Shown here in pieces: positions 37,338 to 46,805 of a stretch of 64,000 nt of DNA (its first letter is position 1; every line of letters begins with the position of its first letter). A program made the translations under genes and the position numbers. The notes beneath the pieces were generated by a model that worked only from the letters and a program-made list of their open reading frames with translations, was not told the DNA's origin and searched no databases. Where the stretch lies: NCBI RefSeq assembly GCF_009857475.1, contig NZ_WWCJ01000003.1, forward strand, positions 141,833-205,832. Reading direction: 5' to 3'. The stretch is from Pseudoduganella guangdongensis. Lineage in GTDB: Bacteria > Pseudomonadota > Gammaproteobacteria > Burkholderiales > Burkholderiaceae_D.

Positions 37338-40139
37338 GTGTTGAAAAAGAAATACGTATTGAAACCTTGCGTTGTCGCTGTTGCTATGACCCTGGCGGGC
37401 CCTGTTGCGCTGGCACAAACCGAGGCAAACCAGCCTGCCGTTCAGAAAGTTGTAGTGACCGGCTCTAACATTAAGCGCGGCATCGACGAGCAAACCTCGT
37501 CGCCAATCCAGGTTCTGGGCCGCGAAGAAATCAAGGCGATGGGTGCGTCCACCGTCAAGGATATCGTGGATACCCTGACCTCGAACACCGGGGCCCTGTC
37601 CGACCTGAACAGCAGCAATTCGTTCTCGTCCGGCGCTACCGGCCTGTCCCTGCGTAATCTGGGCAAGGGCTCGACCCTGACCCTGCTGAACGGCCGCCGC
37701 GTATCGAACTTCGGTACCGCCGATGGTGGCCAGCAAACCTTCGTCAACATCGACTCGATTCCATCCGATGTGATCGAACGTGTTGAGGTGCTGCTGGACG
37801 GTGCATCGGCAATTTACGGCTCCGACGCCGTGGCCGGTGTGGTCAACATCATCACCCGTAAAGAATTCAATGGCTTGACCCTGCGCGCCGGTGCGCGTCA
37901 GTCCCTGGTCAAGAGCGACCTGAACCGTGACCAGACCGCCTCCGTTACTTGGGGCTTGGGCGACTTCAATGCGCAAGGCTGGAATGTGTTCAACCACCTG
38001 GAACTGTTCCACCGTTCGCCATACTCGAACCGCGCCATCCAGAACGTGCTGCCACAGTGGTACATCGACCACGTCAGCCCGACCTTCGGCGTGAAATCGA
38101 CTTACTCCACTCCAGGTAACTACTTCGGTCGCTACCCGGCGGTGTACCCTGCCAACCCAGCGCTGGCTGGTAAAACCATCGGTGTGGCTGCGCCAGGTTG
38201 CGCCCCTACACTGCTGGAAGACGGCCTGTGCAAATTCGACCAGTGGGATCGCGTGGGCGGCTACGCTGAAGCGGACCGTGCCAACTTCATGTCCTCCGGC
38301 CGCCTGAAGATCAACGAGAACCTGACCGCGTTCGCAGAAATTACCCTGTCGGACACCAAGACCTCGTTCTACAACGCGCCGTCGATCATGCAGTACACCG
38401 GCACCCCGACCCGCTGGTTCAACGCCCAGACCCGCAAGCTGGAGTTCTTCACCGAACCGATGCTGCCAGTCGGCCACCCATACAACCCGTACAGCTTCCC
38501 GATCCAGCTGCGTTACCGCTACGCAGACAATGTGGATATGTACAAGCAGGAAGCACACGCTCGCCAGCACCGCGTGATGGTCGGCCTGGAAGGTACCCAT
38601 TTCGGTTGGGACTGGAACAGCGCGATCGGCACTATGGCTAACTCGTCCGACGCGGGCGGCCGTGGTCCTAAGCATGCCAAGAACTACCTGGCTGCCGTCC
38701 TGACCGGCGAGTACAAGTTTGGCCAAAAGAACAGCGACGAACTGCTGAACCGCATGTTCCCGCACTATAGCTTCGATGGTAAAGCCAAGCAGCACTTCGC
38801 CGACATCCGTGCTTCGCGCGAGCTGATGCAACTGTCCGGCGGCCCGCTGTCGCTGGCAGTCGGCGCAGAGTACCGTCGCGACAGCTTCGAGTCGTGGGTC
38901 AGCGACAACGTGGCGAACGCCGAACTGGTGGGCTACGGTTCGATCAACGTGAACGGCGGCCGTAATATGTATGCCGCTTATGCTGAACTGGCAGCTCCAG
39001 TCACCAAGGACCTGGAGCTGAACGGTGCGGTACGTGTCGACAAAGTCGGCAAGACCGATGCCAACGTGGTACCTAAGCTGAGCGCGCGTTACCAGCTGCA
39101 CCCAAGCCTGATGGTACGTGCTACCGTTTCGCAGGGCTTCCGTGCACCAAATGCTGCGGAAACCGGCGATGTGGCCCTGTCCGCATTCCAGAACGGCCTG
39201 CAAGATCCGAAGCGTTGCGCCATCGCCACCCAGCTGTATAACGAACTGCTGAAGGGTACTGCAATTGACCGCGCCGATGCAGTGCGTGCCCGTGACGCAG
39301 GTTGCTCGGCCAGCGCCGCAGTGGATATCGCTGGTAACCCGTCCCTGGATCCGGAGAAATCGCGTAGCGTGAACGGCGGCGTGGTATGGCAACCGACCAA
39401 GGACCTGTCCATGAGCCTGGACTACTACCGCATCGAGCGCCGTAACGAGATCGGTACCCGCGACATCGATGAAATCCTGTCGCAGGAAGACAAAGTTCCT
39501 GGCTCGGTGGATCGTCTGGGCGTGACCGATGACGACCGCAACCTGTCGCAGCGCGTGTTCGAACTGTCGGGCAAGCGTATCGATCACACCGCCGGTCCGA
39601 TCGCCGCGATTTCGATGGCGTACCAGAACCTGAACCGCACCCGCGTTGAAGGCCTGGATCTGGAGATCAACCACCAGATCAACATGGGTTCCAGCGGCAA
39701 GATCCGTAATACCCTGCGCGCCAATTACCAGCTGGACTACCGCGGCTGGGATTCGGTGGACAATAACTACACCGAAAACCTGGCTGGCCTGTACGGCAAT
39801 CCGAAATACGCTGTGCGTGCTACGTCGCAGTGGAACCAAGGTCCGTATCGTGCTGGTGTAGCGTTCACTTACAGCCCAGAGACCAAACTGATCTCCGACA
39901 AGTACGACACCAGCTACACGGCACAGGGTTGCAAGGATCGTTCGATTCCGACCGACTATTGCAAAATCAAGCAGGACATCGTGGTTGACGCGAACATCGG
40001 TTACGACCTGTTCAAGAACACCTCGCTCAGCCTGAACGTGGACAACGTGTTCAACCGCGCATCGACCGTCAATGTACGCACCACGGTTCTGCCACTGCGT
40101 GGCCGCACCGCGCGTATCGCAATCGAACACAAGTTCTGA
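37338..40139 (+). CDS. TonB-dependent outer-membrane receptor
   Basis: A 933-aa receptor with a signal peptide ending near VALAQ. The plug contains KVVVTGSNIKRG, LTLLNGRRVSNF and VERVEVLLDGASAIYGSDAVAG, and the barrel ends IAIEHKF. The first start codon is GTG at 37338; TTG at 37341 has the better distance to GGGAG and may be used. It is a paralogue of the receptor at 49663-52515 (shared SETSSPVQ/DEQTSSPIQ plug start and DTLTS motifs). It is followed by a terminator and then an S9 peptidase, suggesting uptake of a peptide that is then cleaved; that link is inferred. Confidence 0.92.
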   Translation: MLKKKYVLKPCVVAVAMTLAGPVALAQTEANQPAVQKVVVTGSNIKRGIDEQTSSPIQVLGREEIKAMGASTVKDIVDTLTSNTGALSDLNSSNSFSSGATGLSLRNLGKGSTLTLLNGRRVSNFGTADGGQQTFVNIDSIPSDVIERVEVLLDGASAIYGSDAVAGVVNIITRKEFNGLTLRAGARQSLVKSDLNRDQTASVTWGLGDFNAQGWNVFNHLELFHRSPYSNRAIQNVLPQWYIDHVSPTFGVKSTYSTPGNYFGRYPAVYPANPALAGKTIGVAAPGCAPTLLEDGLCKFDQWDRVGGYAEADRANFMSSGRLKINENLTAFAEITLSDTKTSFYNAPSIMQYTGTPTRWFNAQTRKLEFFTEPMLPVGHPYNPYSFPIQLRYRYADNVDMYKQEAHARQHRVMVGLEGTHFGWDWNSAIGTMANSSDAGGRGPKHAKNYLAAVLTGEYKFGQKNSDELLNRMFPHYSFDGKAKQHFADIRASRELMQLSGGPLSLAVGAEYRRDSFESWVSDNVANAELVGYGSINVNGGRNMYAAYAELAAPVTKDLELNGAVRVDKVGKTDANVVPKLSARYQLHPSLMVRATVSQGFRAPNAAETGDVALSAFQNGLQDPKRCAIATQLYNELLKGTAIDRADAVRARDAGCSASAAVDIAGNPSLDPEKSRSVNGGVVWQPTKDLSMSLDYYRIERRNEIGTRDIDEILSQEDKVPGSVDRLGVTDDDRNLSQRVFELSGKRIDHTAGPIAAISMAYQNLNRTRVEGLDLEINHQINMGSSGKIRNTLRANYQLDYRGWDSVDNNYTENLAGLYGNPKYAVRATSQWNQGPYRAGVAFTYSPETKLISDKYDTSYTAQGCKDRSIPTDYCKIKQDIVVDANIGYDLFKNTSLSLNVDNVFNRASTVNVRTTVLPLRGRTARIAIEHKF

Positions 40140-40161
40140 TCCTGACGAACCTGTGGTAACG

Positions 40162-40189
40162 AATCCCCGCTTTCGAGCGGGGATTTTTT
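40162..40189 (+). terminator. terminator between receptor and S9 peptidase
   Basis: A perfect 10-bp stem AATCCCCGCT/AGCGGGGATT with loop TTCG is followed by six Ts. Confidence 0.9.
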
Positions 40190-40214
40190 CTTGATGGAAG
40201 GGATTCATAGAAAA

Positions 40215-42215
40215 ATGTTGAGAAAATCTTTCCTGCCAAGCTTGACTGCCATCGCCATGCTGATGGGCCCGAATGCTGGCGCCGCCGAGACACCTGTCGT
40301 CGTGATCAAGGCCCCAGCAGCCGACATTCCGGTATCGGCTTTCTTTGAGCACGCCGCCTTTAGCGATGCCGGCCTATCGCCCGATGGCCGCACCGTCGCC
40401 ATGCGCTACGCGCCAAACGGTAGCCGCGTGCGCCTGGCCGTGATGGATGTGAAGACCCATAAGATCGACGTGATTGTGGCGCCGAGCGATGCCGACATCG
40501 TCAGCTTTAACTGGGTCAACGAGAACCGACTGACGTTTAGCTTGGGCGACCGCACGATCGGCGCTGGCCAGCAACGCCTTGGCGCCGGCCTGTACGCCGT
40601 TAACCGCGACGGCAGTGAACTGCGCGAGCTGGTTAGTCGCAAATGGCTGACCAACGAAAAGAATAAGAACCTGTTGCCGCCGAATACTAGCTTCTTCGCG
40701 GTGGCGGGCAAGCGCGACACCGACGATGTGTTCGTGCTGCAGGCGTCCTATCGCAACGATGACCTGGAAGCCATCAACCTGCTGCGCTTGAATACGCGCA
40801 CCGGTCGCTCTGTCGCTGTGACGCGTCCACCGCGCGTTCTGCAGTGGTATCTGGACCAGAATGGCGAGCCGCGCATGGCCGCCAGCCAGGATGGCGCGGA
40901 AACTGTGATGAACTATCTAGACCCGGAAACCGGGAAATGGCGTCCACTGACCCGCTTCGACAGCTGGAGCGGTAAGGGTAGTTTCGAGCCGCAGGCATTC
41001 GGCCCCGACGGCACACTGTACGTCAGTACCGAAAATGGCCAGGATAAGCGCGCGCTGTACACGTATAACGTGAAGACCGGCAAGCTGTCGGCGGAACCGT
41101 TGGTGGTGTTGCCTGAGCATGACTTCGAGGGCGCGCTGATCATGAACGATGACAAGGTGCTGGGCGTGATGGTGCAGGGCGAGACGGCGTCCAGCCACTG
41201 GTTCGATCCGCAGATGCAGGCAGCGCAGGCCGATATCGATGCGCGTTTGCCGGATGCGGTCAACCTGGTGCGCCCGGCGCGTCGTTCGAAAGAGGGCATC
41301 ATCCTGGTGCAGTCCTATTCGGACACATCGCTCGGTGCGCTCTATCTATACAACTTGCAAAGCAAGGAACTGGTCCTGTTCGGCAAGTCCGCGCCGCGCC
41401 TGGACCCGACGCGCATGTCGTATAAGCACCCGGTGAAATACACCGCGCGCGACGGATTGCCGATTCCGGCCTACCTGACCCTGCCGAAAGGCGTGGCGCC
41501 GAAGAACCTGCCGCTGGTGGTGCTGGTGCACGGCGGCCCGTCGGTGCGCGGCGGCTATTGGGGGTTCGACCCGCAAGTGCAGTTCCTGGCTTCGCGTGGC
41601 TATGCTGTGCTAGAACCGGACTTCCGCGGCAGCACGGGTTTTGGCCGCAAGCATGAGTCCGCAGGCTGGCGCCAATGGGGCCTGGCCATGCAGAACGATG
41701 TAGCGGACGGTGCCAAGTGGGCGGCCGCCAAAGGCTTTGCCGATCCGAAGCGCATCTGTGTTGCCGGCGCCAGTTATGGCGGCTATGCGGCCTTGATGGG
41801 GCTGGTCAATGATCCGGATATTTTCAAATGCGGCGTGAGCTGGGTCGGCGTGACCGACATCAACCTGCTGTATTCGGTGACCTGGGGGGACATGTCGGAA
41901 GAGGCGCGCAAGTACCAGCTGCCCCTGTGGATTGGCGACCGTGAGAAGGACGCGGCCCAGTTGAAGGCAACTTCCCCGATCGAGCAGGCGGCGCGCATCA
42001 AGCGTCCGCTGATCGTGGCCTACGGTGGCGCCGACGACCGCGTGCCGATTGTGCACGGTACTAAGTTTTATTCTGCTGTGAAGAGTCATAACCCGGATGT
42101 CGAATGGATCGAATACGTCGACGAAGGCCATGGCTGGCGTAGCGTGAAGACCAATGTGGATTTCTGGGGCAGGGTGGAAACCTTCCTGAATAAGCACATC
42201 GGCAAGCCTGAGTAA
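40215..42215 (+). CDS. S9-family (prolyl oligopeptidase-like) secreted peptidase
   Basis: The ATG at 40215 gives a clean signal peptide (SFLPSLTAIAMLMGPNAGAAE) and 666 aa, though in-frame starts at 40191 and 40194 exist. An N-terminal beta-propeller-like region (LSPDGRTVAMRYAP) precedes the alpha/beta hydrolase domain. Its catalytic Ser is in GASYGGYAALMG, Asp in YGGADDRVP and His in DEGHGW. It would cleave short peptides in the periplasm. Its neighbour is a TonB receptor. Two decayed copies of its 3' end lie 4 kb away at 46.0 and 46.6 kb on the other strand. Confidence 0.92.
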   Translation: MLRKSFLPSLTAIAMLMGPNAGAAETPVVVIKAPAADIPVSAFFEHAAFSDAGLSPDGRTVAMRYAPNGSRVRLAVMDVKTHKIDVIVAPSDADIVSFNWVNENRLTFSLGDRTIGAGQQRLGAGLYAVNRDGSELRELVSRKWLTNEKNKNLLPPNTSFFAVAGKRDTDDVFVLQASYRNDDLEAINLLRLNTRTGRSVAVTRPPRVLQWYLDQNGEPRMAASQDGAETVMNYLDPETGKWRPLTRFDSWSGKGSFEPQAFGPDGTLYVSTENGQDKRALYTYNVKTGKLSAEPLVVLPEHDFEGALIMNDDKVLGVMVQGETASSHWFDPQMQAAQADIDARLPDAVNLVRPARRSKEGIILVQSYSDTSLGALYLYNLQSKELVLFGKSAPRLDPTRMSYKHPVKYTARDGLPIPAYLTLPKGVAPKNLPLVVLVHGGPSVRGGYWGFDPQVQFLASRGYAVLEPDFRGSTGFGRKHESAGWRQWGLAMQNDVADGAKWAAAKGFADPKRICVAGASYGGYAALMGLVNDPDIFKCGVSWVGVTDINLLYSVTWGDMSEEARKYQLPLWIGDREKDAAQLKATSPIEQAARIKRPLIVAYGGADDRVPIVHGTKFYSAVKSHNPDVEWIEYVDEGHGWRSVKTNVDFWGRVETFLNKHIGKPE

Positions 42216-42237
42216 GCTCTCCCAGCTGGTGAATGGC

Positions 42238-42274
42238 AAGAGGCCGCTCAGTTGGAGTAGAGCGGCTTCTTTTA
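42238..42274 (+). terminator. terminator after the S9 peptidase
   Basis: AAGAGGCCGCTC (42238-42249) pairs with GAGCGGCTTCTT (42260-42271), with one G-U pair, and is followed by Ts. The remaining roughly 190 bp before the exporter gene show only a 7-bp hairpin (AGACGCC/GGCGTCT at 42289-42306). Confidence 0.78.
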
Positions 42275-42464
42275 TATTTTTAGTTGCCAGACGCCGGATG
42301 GCGTCTCACGAAGGGGGGAAGGCTGCGCCGCAATTGGTGATTATGAGGGCGTGTGATGGGGCGGCCATTGTGACTCTTAAAGGAAATTTTGGTTCGTGAA
42401 AACTCCCCCATCTTTCTGACGTTAATATGGCGACTCTCAAATGTCGCTGCATTGCATGTAGATT

Positions 42465-44561
42465 TTAAGCGGCGGCCGCGCGGCCGTTGCGCACTTCCAG
42501 CGCCTTGCCGTGCTGGATGCCGATCACGCGCTCGGCGGCGTTGATGGTTTCGGGGCGGTGCGCCACCATGATGCGGGTCAGGTTGAGCTCGGCCAGCGCG
42601 TGGTTGACGCGCGCCTCGTTGCGCACGTCGAGGTGGCTGGTGGCTTCGTCCAGGGCCAGGATCTTCGGCTCCTTGTACAGCGCGCGCGCCAGCAGCACGC
42701 GCTGTTTCTGGCCGCCCGACAGGCTGCTGCCCATATCGCCCACCAGGGTCTGGTAGGCCATCGGCATGGCGGCGATATCGTCGTGGATGGCGGCCAGGCG
42801 CGCGTAGTGCTTGACCTTCTCCGGGTCGGCGCCGTTGTCGAAGAAGCTGATGTTGTCCAGGATGGAGCCGGCCAGCAGCACATCGTCCTGCATGACGGTG
42901 CCGATCATGCTGCGGTAGGCGCGCAAGCCGAGCTGGCGCAGCGGGATGTCGTCGACCAGGATTTCGCCCTCGGTCGGCTGCAGCAGGCCCAGCACCAGCT
43001 TGCACAAGGTGGTCTTGCCGCAGCCGCTGGGGCCGACCAGGGCCAGGCTCTGGCCGGCGGGGATATGCAGGTCGATGCCGTCCAGGATCTACGGTTCGCC
43101 CTCGGCGTAGCGGAAGCGTACATTGCGCAGGGTGATGGCGGGCGCGATGCGGCTCACGTCCGCCTCAAACGCATCCTCCGGCTCGGCCGGCTCCTTGACG
43201 ATATCGGCCAGGCGCTCGGCGTGCATGCCCAGCATCTTGACGTCGATGTACAGGTCGACCAGGCCGAAGACACGGCCGGTGAAGGTGGTGGAATAGCTGG
43301 TGAAGGCCATCAGCATGCCGATGGTCAGCGCGTTGTCCATGACCAGCAGGGCGCCCACGTAGAACAGCAGCAGGGCCTGGCCGCTGCTCAGGGTCGAGCT
43401 GCCCAGCTTGAACAGGATGCCCAGTTTCTGCGTCTGGATGTCGCGGTTGACGACATCCTGCTTCAGGTTGAGCCAGCGCGCGCGCCGTTCCACTTCGCGC
43501 CCGAACAGTTTCAGCGGCACGATGGCGCGCACGGTTTCCAGGAAATGGCTGTTCTCCTTGGCCGACAGCACCAGGCGCTCCTGCGAGGCGGCCCGCAGCG
43601 GGTGGTAGGCCAGCGCGCGCAGCGCGATATAGGCGGCCAGGCCGCCCAGCACGATGCAGGTCAGTTTGGGGCTGTAGGCCAGCATCATGCCGAAGGCGAG
43701 CAGGGCCATCAGGCCGTCCAGCATGCTTTCGACAAACAGGCTGGTCAGGGTGGTCTGGATCGCATTCATGCTGCCAAAACGCGAAACCACGTCGCCCAGG
43801 TGGCGCTTTTCGAAGTAGCTGACCGGCAGGCGGATCAGGTGGGTGAAGACGCGGGTGGACCATTGCAGAGCCACGTCGGTGCCCCAGCGCATCAGCACCC
43901 AGCTGCGCGCCAGGCTGATGGCCGATTGCGTCACCAGCATCAGGGCGAAGCACAGGACCAGGACCTTGAGCAATTCGCGGTCGCCATTCACCACCACCTC
44001 GTCGATCACGAACTGGTTGAACAGGGGTGAGGCGAGGGCGAACACTTCCAGCGCCACCGCCAGCATGATGACCTTGGCGATGGCCCAGCGCAGGCCGATC
44101 ACCTTGCCGGTCAGCTCGGTGAGCGAGACTTTGCGCACGGCCTTCTTTTCCTCGAACTCCGCCGTCGGGCTCAGCTCGAGCGCGACGCCAGTGAAGTGGC
44201 GCGACAGCTCGGGCATGGAATAGTCGCGCGCGCCGGTGGCGGGATCGTGGATGGTGGCCAGCACATTGCCGCGCAAGTCGCGCCTGATGGCGGACAGCAC
44301 CACAAAGTGGTTCAGGTTCCAATGCAGGATGGCCGGCAGCTGCAGCTGCTCCAGGTGCTCCAGCTCCAGGCGCAGCGGCCGCGAGGACAGGTGCAGGCTG
44401 GCGGCGTGGCGCATCAGCTGGTTGAGGGTGGCGCCTTTCAGGCTGATGGAAAACCTGCGGCGCAGTTCCGCCAGGTCGGTCTGGTGGCCGTGGTGGGCGG
44501 CCACCATGGCGATGCAGGCCAGGCCGCATTCGCTGGATTCGGTTTGCAGGATGGTCTTCAT
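42465..44561 (-). pseudogene. C39-peptidase ABC exporter (bacteriocin/peptide type) interrupted by one amber codon
   Basis: From the ATG at 44561, which overlaps the HlyD stop (ATGA), 698 codon positions are in one frame with a single TAG at 43089-43091 (codon 491). Everything else is intact. The C39 protease has QTESSECGLACIAMV (Cys), HWNLNHFVVLSAI (His) and IHDPATG (Asp). The membrane domain spans about residues 150-430. Beyond the TAG the ABC domain has GPSGCGKTT, LSGGQKQRVLLARAL, LALDEATSHLD and the H-loop MVAHRPE. The TAG replaces the residue after GEP, where relatives have Trp or another hydrophobic residue. Such proteins cut double-glycine leaders and export the peptide with HlyD and an outer-membrane channel. 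As sequenced, the product would stop just before the ATPase. Confidence 0.88.
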
Positions 44562-45913
44562 TCGTTGCTCTTCTGGCGCGGGGCGATGGCGATCAGCGGT
44601 TCCGCGATCCATTCCCAGATCTTGCGCTGGTCTTGCACGATGTCGGCTTCCAGGGTCATGCCGGGTTTGACCGCCAGGCTGTCGCCGTAGACCTGGATCG
44701 CCTGCCGGTCGAGCTTGACGCGGATGCGGTACAGCGCCTCGTTGCTGGCGCCGCGCGAGACGGTGCCGAGGATGGTGCCGGCGATATTGGCCGGCAGCTC
44801 ACTCGGCGCGAACGGGGTGCGGCTGACATCGACGATCTCGCCGCCGTGCAAGCCGAATTTCTGATAGGGGAAGGCTTGGTAGCGAATCAGCACTTTCTGC
44901 CCCGGCTTGACGAAGCCGGCGGTGCGGCTGGGCGCGTACAAGTTGGCTTCCAGGGCGGCGCCATCGGCCGCGCCGGGCACCAGGGTGGCCAGCGATTGCC
45001 CGGCGCTCAAGGCCTGGCCTATATGGTAGTTGAGGGCGGTGAGCGTGCCTGCTTGCGGCGCCACCACCAGGGTGCGGCGGCGGTCGCGGTTTTGCACCGC
45101 CTCCTGCTCCAGGGTGGCCTCGGCGCGCCTGAACTGGGCCAGCTCGCCGTCCAGGTCCTGCCCCAGTTGTTCGCGTTCGGCGCGCAGGTTGACCAGGGTG
45201 CTGGCGAGCTGGCTCTGGCTGCGCGCCAGGGCGCTCAGGCGCGCTTCGATATCAATCAGGTCTTCCTGTTTTTGCTGGGTTTGCGCCTGCGAGACAAAGC
45301 CACTCGCCTGCAGTGTTTCGTACTTGCTGACGCTTTGCTGCGCCAGGCCCTTGCGGCGCGTTGCCAGCTTGATCTCGTTGCCAAGCTGGACTTGCTCGGC
45401 TTCCGCATTGGCGATGCGCGCTTCGATGGCGCGCTGCTTTTCGCGCGCCATGGCGATGCGCGCGGTGCGCTCCAACTGCAAGGCTTCGCGGCGGATGGTG
45501 AGCTGCTGGGCAATCAGCGTGCCCAGCTCGCCGCCGCTTTGCTGCCGCTCGGACGACAGTTCAAACAGCAGATCGCCGGCCTTGACGGTGCTGCCTTCCG
45601 CCACCAGGGCGCGCACCAGGGTGCCGGCCTGCGGCGTGGTCACGGCCAGGGCGCCGTTGACCGGCACCACCAGCCCGCCGACCCGGGCTTTCTGGGTGAA
45701 GCTGCCGAGCGCGACAAAGGCGACCAAGGCGCCGGCAATGCTCAGGGCCACGGCTGCCACCACTGTGCCGGACATGGTGTGCTTCAGCCGGATCGATCCC
45801 AGCCAGTTGGAGGTGAGCGCTTCCCCTACTTCCGGGCGGAACAGCGGGAGCTTTTTAGGGGATGGTGAGGTTGGCGGTGTGTTGCCCGCCGTTACACTAG
45901 GCTTTGTGCTCAT
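44558..45913 (-). CDS. HlyD-family membrane fusion protein of the peptide exporter
   Basis: A 451-aa periplasmic adaptor with one N-terminal membrane segment (TVVAAVALSIAGALVAFVAL, about residues 50-70). A lipoyl half-motif follows (PQAGTLVRALVAEGSTVKAGDLLFEL), then a long alpha-helical hairpin (residues 130-270) and a C-terminal beta-barrel region (VLIRYQAFPYQKFGLHGGEI). It couples an inner-membrane ABC exporter to an outer-membrane channel, probably TolC-like and encoded elsewhere. It precedes and overlaps the C39 exporter gene, so it is the first gene of the operon. Confidence 0.92.
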   Translation of the reverse strand: MSTKPSVTAGNTPPTSPSPKKLPLFRPEVGEALTSNWLGSIRLKHTMSGTVVAAVALSIAGALVAFVALGSFTQKARVGGLVVPVNGALAVTTPQAGTLVRALVAEGSTVKAGDLLFELSSERQQSGGELGTLIAQQLTIRREALQLERTARIAMAREKQRAIEARIANAEAEQVQLGNEIKLATRRKGLAQQSVSKYETLQASGFVSQAQTQQKQEDLIDIEARLSALARSQSQLASTLVNLRAEREQLGQDLDGELAQFRRAEATLEQEAVQNRDRRRTLVVAPQAGTLTALNYHIGQALSAGQSLATLVPGAADGAALEANLYAPSRTAGFVKPGQKVLIRYQAFPYQKFGLHGGEIVDVSRTPFAPSELPANIAGTILGTVSRGASNEALYRIRVKLDRQAIQVYGDSLAVKPGMTLEADIVQDQRKIWEWIAEPLIAIAPRQKSNE

Positions 45914-45999
45914 TGAATCGAAAGTTCTAACGACGTGCTTATACTCTCGAGCAGTGTCACTTTGTCCCTAGGAATTTTTGCGAGCGGAAACGCATGATT

Positions 46000-46204
46000 G
46001 CGAAAAGAAGGAATGCTCCCACACGGCCTCGTAAAACGACATTGGTTTACATGCTGCGCCAGCCTTAGCCCTGTCGATGTACTCGATCCATTGCACGTCG
46101 AGATTGTGGCTCTTCATTGGGAAGTAGAAATTGCTGCCGTGCACGATCGGCACCGGATTATCGGAACCGCCGTACGCCAGCGTTAGCGGACCCCAACATT
46201 GCAA
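46000..46204 (-). pseudogene. remnant of an S9 peptidase 3' end (copy 1)
   Basis: The minus-strand frame reads LAYGGSDNPVPIVHGSNFYF followed by KSHNLDVQWIEYIDRAKAG. This is clearly homologous to the last 80 codons of the intact S9 peptidase (VAYGGADDRVPIVHGTKFYS, KSHNPDVEWIEYVDEGHGW). The catalytic EGHGW is destroyed, and a small deletion shifts the following codons. No upstream peptidase sequence remains. Confidence 0.85.
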
Positions 46205-46245
46205 TCCGCCGCATCTGCGTCAACGCCGAGTACCGCTTCCAGCAA
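46189..46245 (+). pseudogene. remnant of a TonB receptor C-terminus
   Basis: The plus frame reads AIRRICVNAEYRFQQ, matching the end of the receptor at 49663-52515 (GRRIRVTAEYRFQ-stop) at both protein and DNA level. Only about 15 codons survive and the stop is lost (CAA). Confidence 0.7.
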
Positions 46246-46325
46246 TTGATACGCGGGAACAAGCAAGCCCCGAAGGGAGCGGACCTGCATACCTTCATTT
46301 ACTGCAGGGCAGTTGGTGTCGACGC

Positions 46326-46360
46326 AAAAAAAAACCGTTCAGCTTTCGCTGAACGGTTTT
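46326..46360 (-). terminator. terminator of the double-glycine peptide gene
   Basis: On the minus strand a perfect 13-bp stem (AAAACCGTTCAGC at 46331-46343 with GCTGAACGGTTTT at 46348-46360, loop of four) is followed by nine Ts (46326-46334). It starts eight bases after the stop of the small gene. Confidence 0.93.
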
Positions 46361-46367
46361 GCTTTGG

Positions 46368-46532
46368 TTAGTAGTTATCGGACGAGGTATCACGAAAATC
46401 AAGTTTTTCCCCGCGCTTACCACCGACATAGGTGTCGTCATAATAGTCCGGGCGTTGGCCTGGCACATCGACTTGAGGAATATCTTCGCCACCGCTTACG
46501 TAGGCCAGTTGTTGCTGCGTCAGTTCAAACAT
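46368..46532 (-). CDS. 54-aa double-glycine leader peptide (bacteriocin-like export substrate)
   Basis: A short gene with every expected signal: sigma-70 promoter, GGAGGT three bases before ATG, 54 codons, TAA and a strong terminator. The first 15 residues, MFELTQQQLAYVSGG, fit the leader consensus (E-L-x-x-x-x-L-x-x-V-S-G-G) cut by C39 peptidases. The 39-residue remainder is acidic and Asp/Tyr-rich (EDIPQVDVPGQRPDYYDDTY), with a second VGG at residues 36-38, and has no cysteine or hydrophobic helix, unlike classical pore-forming class II bacteriocins. The HlyD/C39 exporter lies 0.45 kb downstream on the same strand and is its likely exporter. Product activity is unknown: toxin, signal or other. 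Confidence 0.85.
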   Translation of the reverse strand: MFELTQQQLAYVSGGEDIPQVDVPGQRPDYYDDTYVGGKRGEKLDFRDTSSDNY

Positions 46533-46576
46533 AGCACCTCCTATAATATTAGCTATATTGCCTATTTGGCATTCTT

Positions 46577-46604
46577 AGTATAGTGAATTTATTAACGTTG
46601 TCAA
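46577..46604 (-). promoter_or_regulatory. sigma-70 promoter of the double-glycine peptide gene
   Basis: On the minus strand TTGACA (46604-46599) and TATACT (46582-46577) are separated by 16 bases. The expected start is near 46570, giving a leader of about 38 bases. Confidence 0.85.
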
Positions 46605-46633
46605 TAGAATATTTTGCGGGAAAAAAATGTGTG

Positions 46634-46690
46634 ATTTAGAAGAAGGAATGCTTCCACCCGGCCCCAGAAACGCCATTGGTTTCAAAATTG
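46634..46690 (-). pseudogene. remnant of an S9 peptidase 3' end (copy 2)
   Basis: The minus-strand DNA ACCAATGGCGTTTCTGGGGC and the following GGGTGGAAGCATTCCTTC align with the TTCTGGGGCAGGGTGGAAACCTTC stretch near the end of the intact S9 peptidase. They also align with copy 1 at 46004-46046. The stretch is about 45 bp long, and no frame is maintained. Confidence 0.65.
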
Positions 46691-46805
46691 AGTCGAGCGT
46701 GCGATAGCCGTGTGTCTCTAATGGTGCAGGAAAAAGGCGTGTGGGGGCGGGGGGCTTAACTCTGCCGTCGAGTTATTTAAAGAGGGCGTCACCCCCTTCA
46801 TTCCT

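Noticed and set aside
42280..43005. 241-codon minus-strand frame overlapping the exporter ATPase region
   Set aside because: It is in the wrong frame; the ABC motifs are in the frame that ends at 42465.
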